The notes under the pieces are model-generated. The model had not been told where the DNA came from, did no database searches, and saw nothing but the letters and a program-made list of their open reading frames with translations. This document shows, piece after piece, positions 62,865 to 64,000 of a stretch of 64,000 nucleotides of DNA. The stretch's first letter is position 1. Each line of letters begins with the position of its first letter. The translations under genes and the position numbers were made by a program. This stretch comes from Rhizobiales bacterium NRL2. Its GTDB lineage: Bacteria; Pseudomonadota; Alphaproteobacteria; Minwuiales; Minwuiaceae. The stretch covers positions 1,185,001-1,249,000 of the forward strand of contig CP016093.1 in NCBI GenBank assembly GCA_001664005.1, given 5' to 3'.

Positions 62865-63311
62865 ATGGTCATCTATCCCATGAACATGTTCCCGATGCGG
62901 GGCGAGCCGCCGCCGGTATCGCCTGAGCCGGCGGCGCAGGCCGGAGGCGCGGCCGGCGAAAGCGAGCTCGGGTTCTGGGATATTCTGGACGTCGTCAATC
63001 CGTTGCAGCATCTGCCGGTGATCGGCGCGATTTACCGCCACTTCACCGGCGACGAGATCAGCGCTCCCGCGCGTATTGCCGGGGGGCTGCTCTTCGGCGG
63101 CCCGATCGGCATGGCCGCCTCGGCAGCCGATGTCGGGTTGGAAGCGGTCAGCGGCGACGATCTCGGTGGCCATGTCTTCGCCTTGCTGGACGGGCAGGCC
63201 GCACCGGCCGACGGCCGCGCCCTGGCCGAGCACCGCAGCGCGGCCAGCGCCTATGGCGCGCAGGGCGGCGGGGGCGGCGTCAGCGCCTACGAGATCGACA
63301 TCCCCGCCTGA
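62865..63311 (+). CDS. Conserved hypothetical protein
   Basis: A 148-residue protein. The central block GFWDILDVVNPLQHLPVIGA and YRHFTGDEISAPARIAGGLL followed by FGGPIGMAASAADVGLEAVS is recognisable as a conserved alphaproteobacterial protein of unknown function (from memory). It has a weakly hydrophobic region but no clear signal peptide. Flanks are low-complexity (Pro/Ala at the N terminus, Gly near the end). Function is unknown. ATG 62865 or 62883 are both possible starts. Confidence 0.65.
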   Translation: MVIYPMNMFPMRGEPPPVSPEPAAQAGGAAGESELGFWDILDVVNPLQHLPVIGAIYRHFTGDEISAPARIAGGLLFGGPIGMAASAADVGLEAVSGDDLGGHVFALLDGQAAPADGRALAEHRSAASAYGAQGGGGGVSAYEIDIPA

Positions 63312-63407
63312 CCGCTCAGAGCGCCTTCTGGACGCGTGAATGCACGTCCGGCCCGATCACGTTGGCGAGAAGCGATTGGCGGTGCGGGTCAACACGCCAT
63401 ATCATTG

Positions 63408-63439
63408 TCCAATTGGGTCAAGCTGACGCCACAATTGGA
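63408..63439. promoter_or_regulatory. Inverted repeat upstream of degP
   Basis: TCCAATTG at 63408-63415 and CAATTGGA at 63432-63439 form a perfect 8-bp inverted repeat with a 16-nt spacer. Each arm contains the six-base palindrome CAATTG. It lies 99 nt before the protease start in an otherwise empty 226-nt gap, so a dimeric regulator binding site is plausible. Confidence 0.45.
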
Positions 63440-63537
63440 AAGCAAACGGGGGCAAGCGCAGGCTTGAAGCGCGTGTGGGCCACTCATAAATGCGTTGAAG
63501 CCTGTTTCCCCAGATACCCGGCTAGGAGCAATACACA

Positions 63538-64000
63538 GTGACAACCAATCGCATCGATCGACCCGTCGGGCGCGGGACCGCTGTTGCGGCTCGTCCGGAG
63601 CCCGGCCGGTTGATGAGCTACGGCGTGGCCCTGCTGGTCCTGCTGTCCATGATGATGGCGGCAACCGCGAGCTTCGCCAAGTCGACGCCGGAGAGCTTCG
63701 CGCCGCTGGTCAAGCGGCTGAAGCCGGCCGTGGTCAATATCCAGGTGACCCAGCAGGCCGGCAAGACGGGCCCGCACGAGGGTTTCGAGATGCCGCAGGT
63801 GCCGGAGGGCTCGCCCTTCGAGGAGTTCTTCAAGGACTTTTTCGACCGCCGCCAGCAGCAGGGACCCAACCGTCGGCCGCTGACCTCTGTCGGTTCGGGT
63901 TTCGTGATCGACAAGGAAGGTCTGATCGTCACCAACAATCACGTGATCGACGGCGCCGACGAGATCCGCGTCTTCTTCCATGACGGTGAGAGCCTGGACG
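63538..64000 (+). CDS. DegP/HtrA-type periplasmic serine protease, N-terminal part (3' truncated)
   Basis: The first 154 codons of a Do-family protease that runs off the right edge. GTG 63538 has AGGAG at 63524-63528. The signal region ([20 protein letters not shown]) is followed by [20 protein letters not shown], an acidic-aromatic linker ([14 protein letters not shown]), the SVGSGFVID strand, and the catalytic His in [13 protein letters not shown]. The Asp and Ser of the triad and the PDZ domains lie outside the window. Confidence 0.9.
   Translation, partial: MTTNRIDRPVGRGTAVAARPEPGRLMSYGVALLVLLSMMMAATASFAKSTPESFAPLVKRLKPAVVNIQVTQQAGKTGPHEGFEMPQVPEGSPFEEFFKDFFDRRQQQGPNRRPLTSVGSGFVIDKEGLIVTNNHVIDGADEIRVFFHDGESLD

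Overview
This window is ordinary chromosomal sequence from a high-GC alphaproteobacterium, probably a free-living, aerobic, Rhodospirillales-like lineage. The signs are uniformly high GC, a complete System I cytochrome c maturation operon (ccmABCDEFGHI), an HWE-family histidine kinase, a LexA-fold XRE regulator of the alphaproteobacterial type, a 6S RNA directly after zapA, and malyl-CoA lyase, propionyl-CoA carboxylase and isovaleryl-CoA dehydrogenase-like genes. Assignment below class level is not possible from the sequence alone. I saw no insertion sequence, prophage, CRISPR array, rRNA or convincing tRNA. Both window edges cut through genes: a ferredoxin reductase at the left and a DegP-type protease at the right.

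Layout. 1-4.3 kb: the reductase tail, a uracil-DNA glycosylase-like gene, a lipoprotein hydrolase, and a minus-strand run (cold-shock-like/TM2 fusion, phytanoyl-CoA dioxygenase family, ruvX). 4.4-9.6 kb: an MDR oxidoreductase, a thiolase and a large hybrid HWE sensor kinase. 9.7-16.6 kb: a DUF1428 gene remnant, a YjbQ protein, an orphan TRAP binding protein, a YejA-like peptide-binding protein with a puzzling start, a thioesterase, a glycosyltransferase-like protein and a class V aminotransferase. 16.6-28 kb: DMT exporter with pyrD, an XRE/S24 regulator, a branched-chain aminotransferase, a sensor kinase, an LLM oxidoreductase, acylphosphatase, a MATE pump, pccA and an acyl-CoA dehydrogenase. 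28.1-35.9 kb: folB followed by the ccm operon, whose products export haem, attach it to CcmE and ligate it to apocytochrome c.

36-42.8 kb: mixed housekeeping genes (Nudix, DinB, cyclophilin, methyltransferase, two SDRs, a glutaredoxin-MauE fusion, a GST-kappa/DsbA-like isomerase, Fe/Mn superoxide dismutase). 42.9-49.5 kb: a probable SRP RNA gene, the central-carbon operon tkt-gap-pgk-fba on the minus strand, then a coiled-coil gene, zapA and 6S RNA. 49.6-64 kb: gamma-glutamyltransferase, malyl-CoA lyase, a tightly overlapping unit (46-residue membrane protein, exported hypothetical, xerD), the shikimate pair aroK-aroB with a CNNM-type transporter and an AEC permease, cobQ, an OmpR-type regulator, ribA, a conserved hypothetical and the start of degP.

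I did not find a clearly new multi-gene defence or biosynthetic system. The best leads are modest: a probable SRP RNA with an unusual apical loop, ribA apparently starting at AUU, the unresolved overlapping start of the YejA-like gene, a decayed DUF1428 gene, two domain fusions (cold-shock-like/TM2 and glutaredoxin/MauE), and strong inverted repeats upstream of ribA and degP. Several small or short features (the 46-residue membrane protein, the pseudogene, the degP fragment and both RNAs) are easily missed by length-based gene calling.
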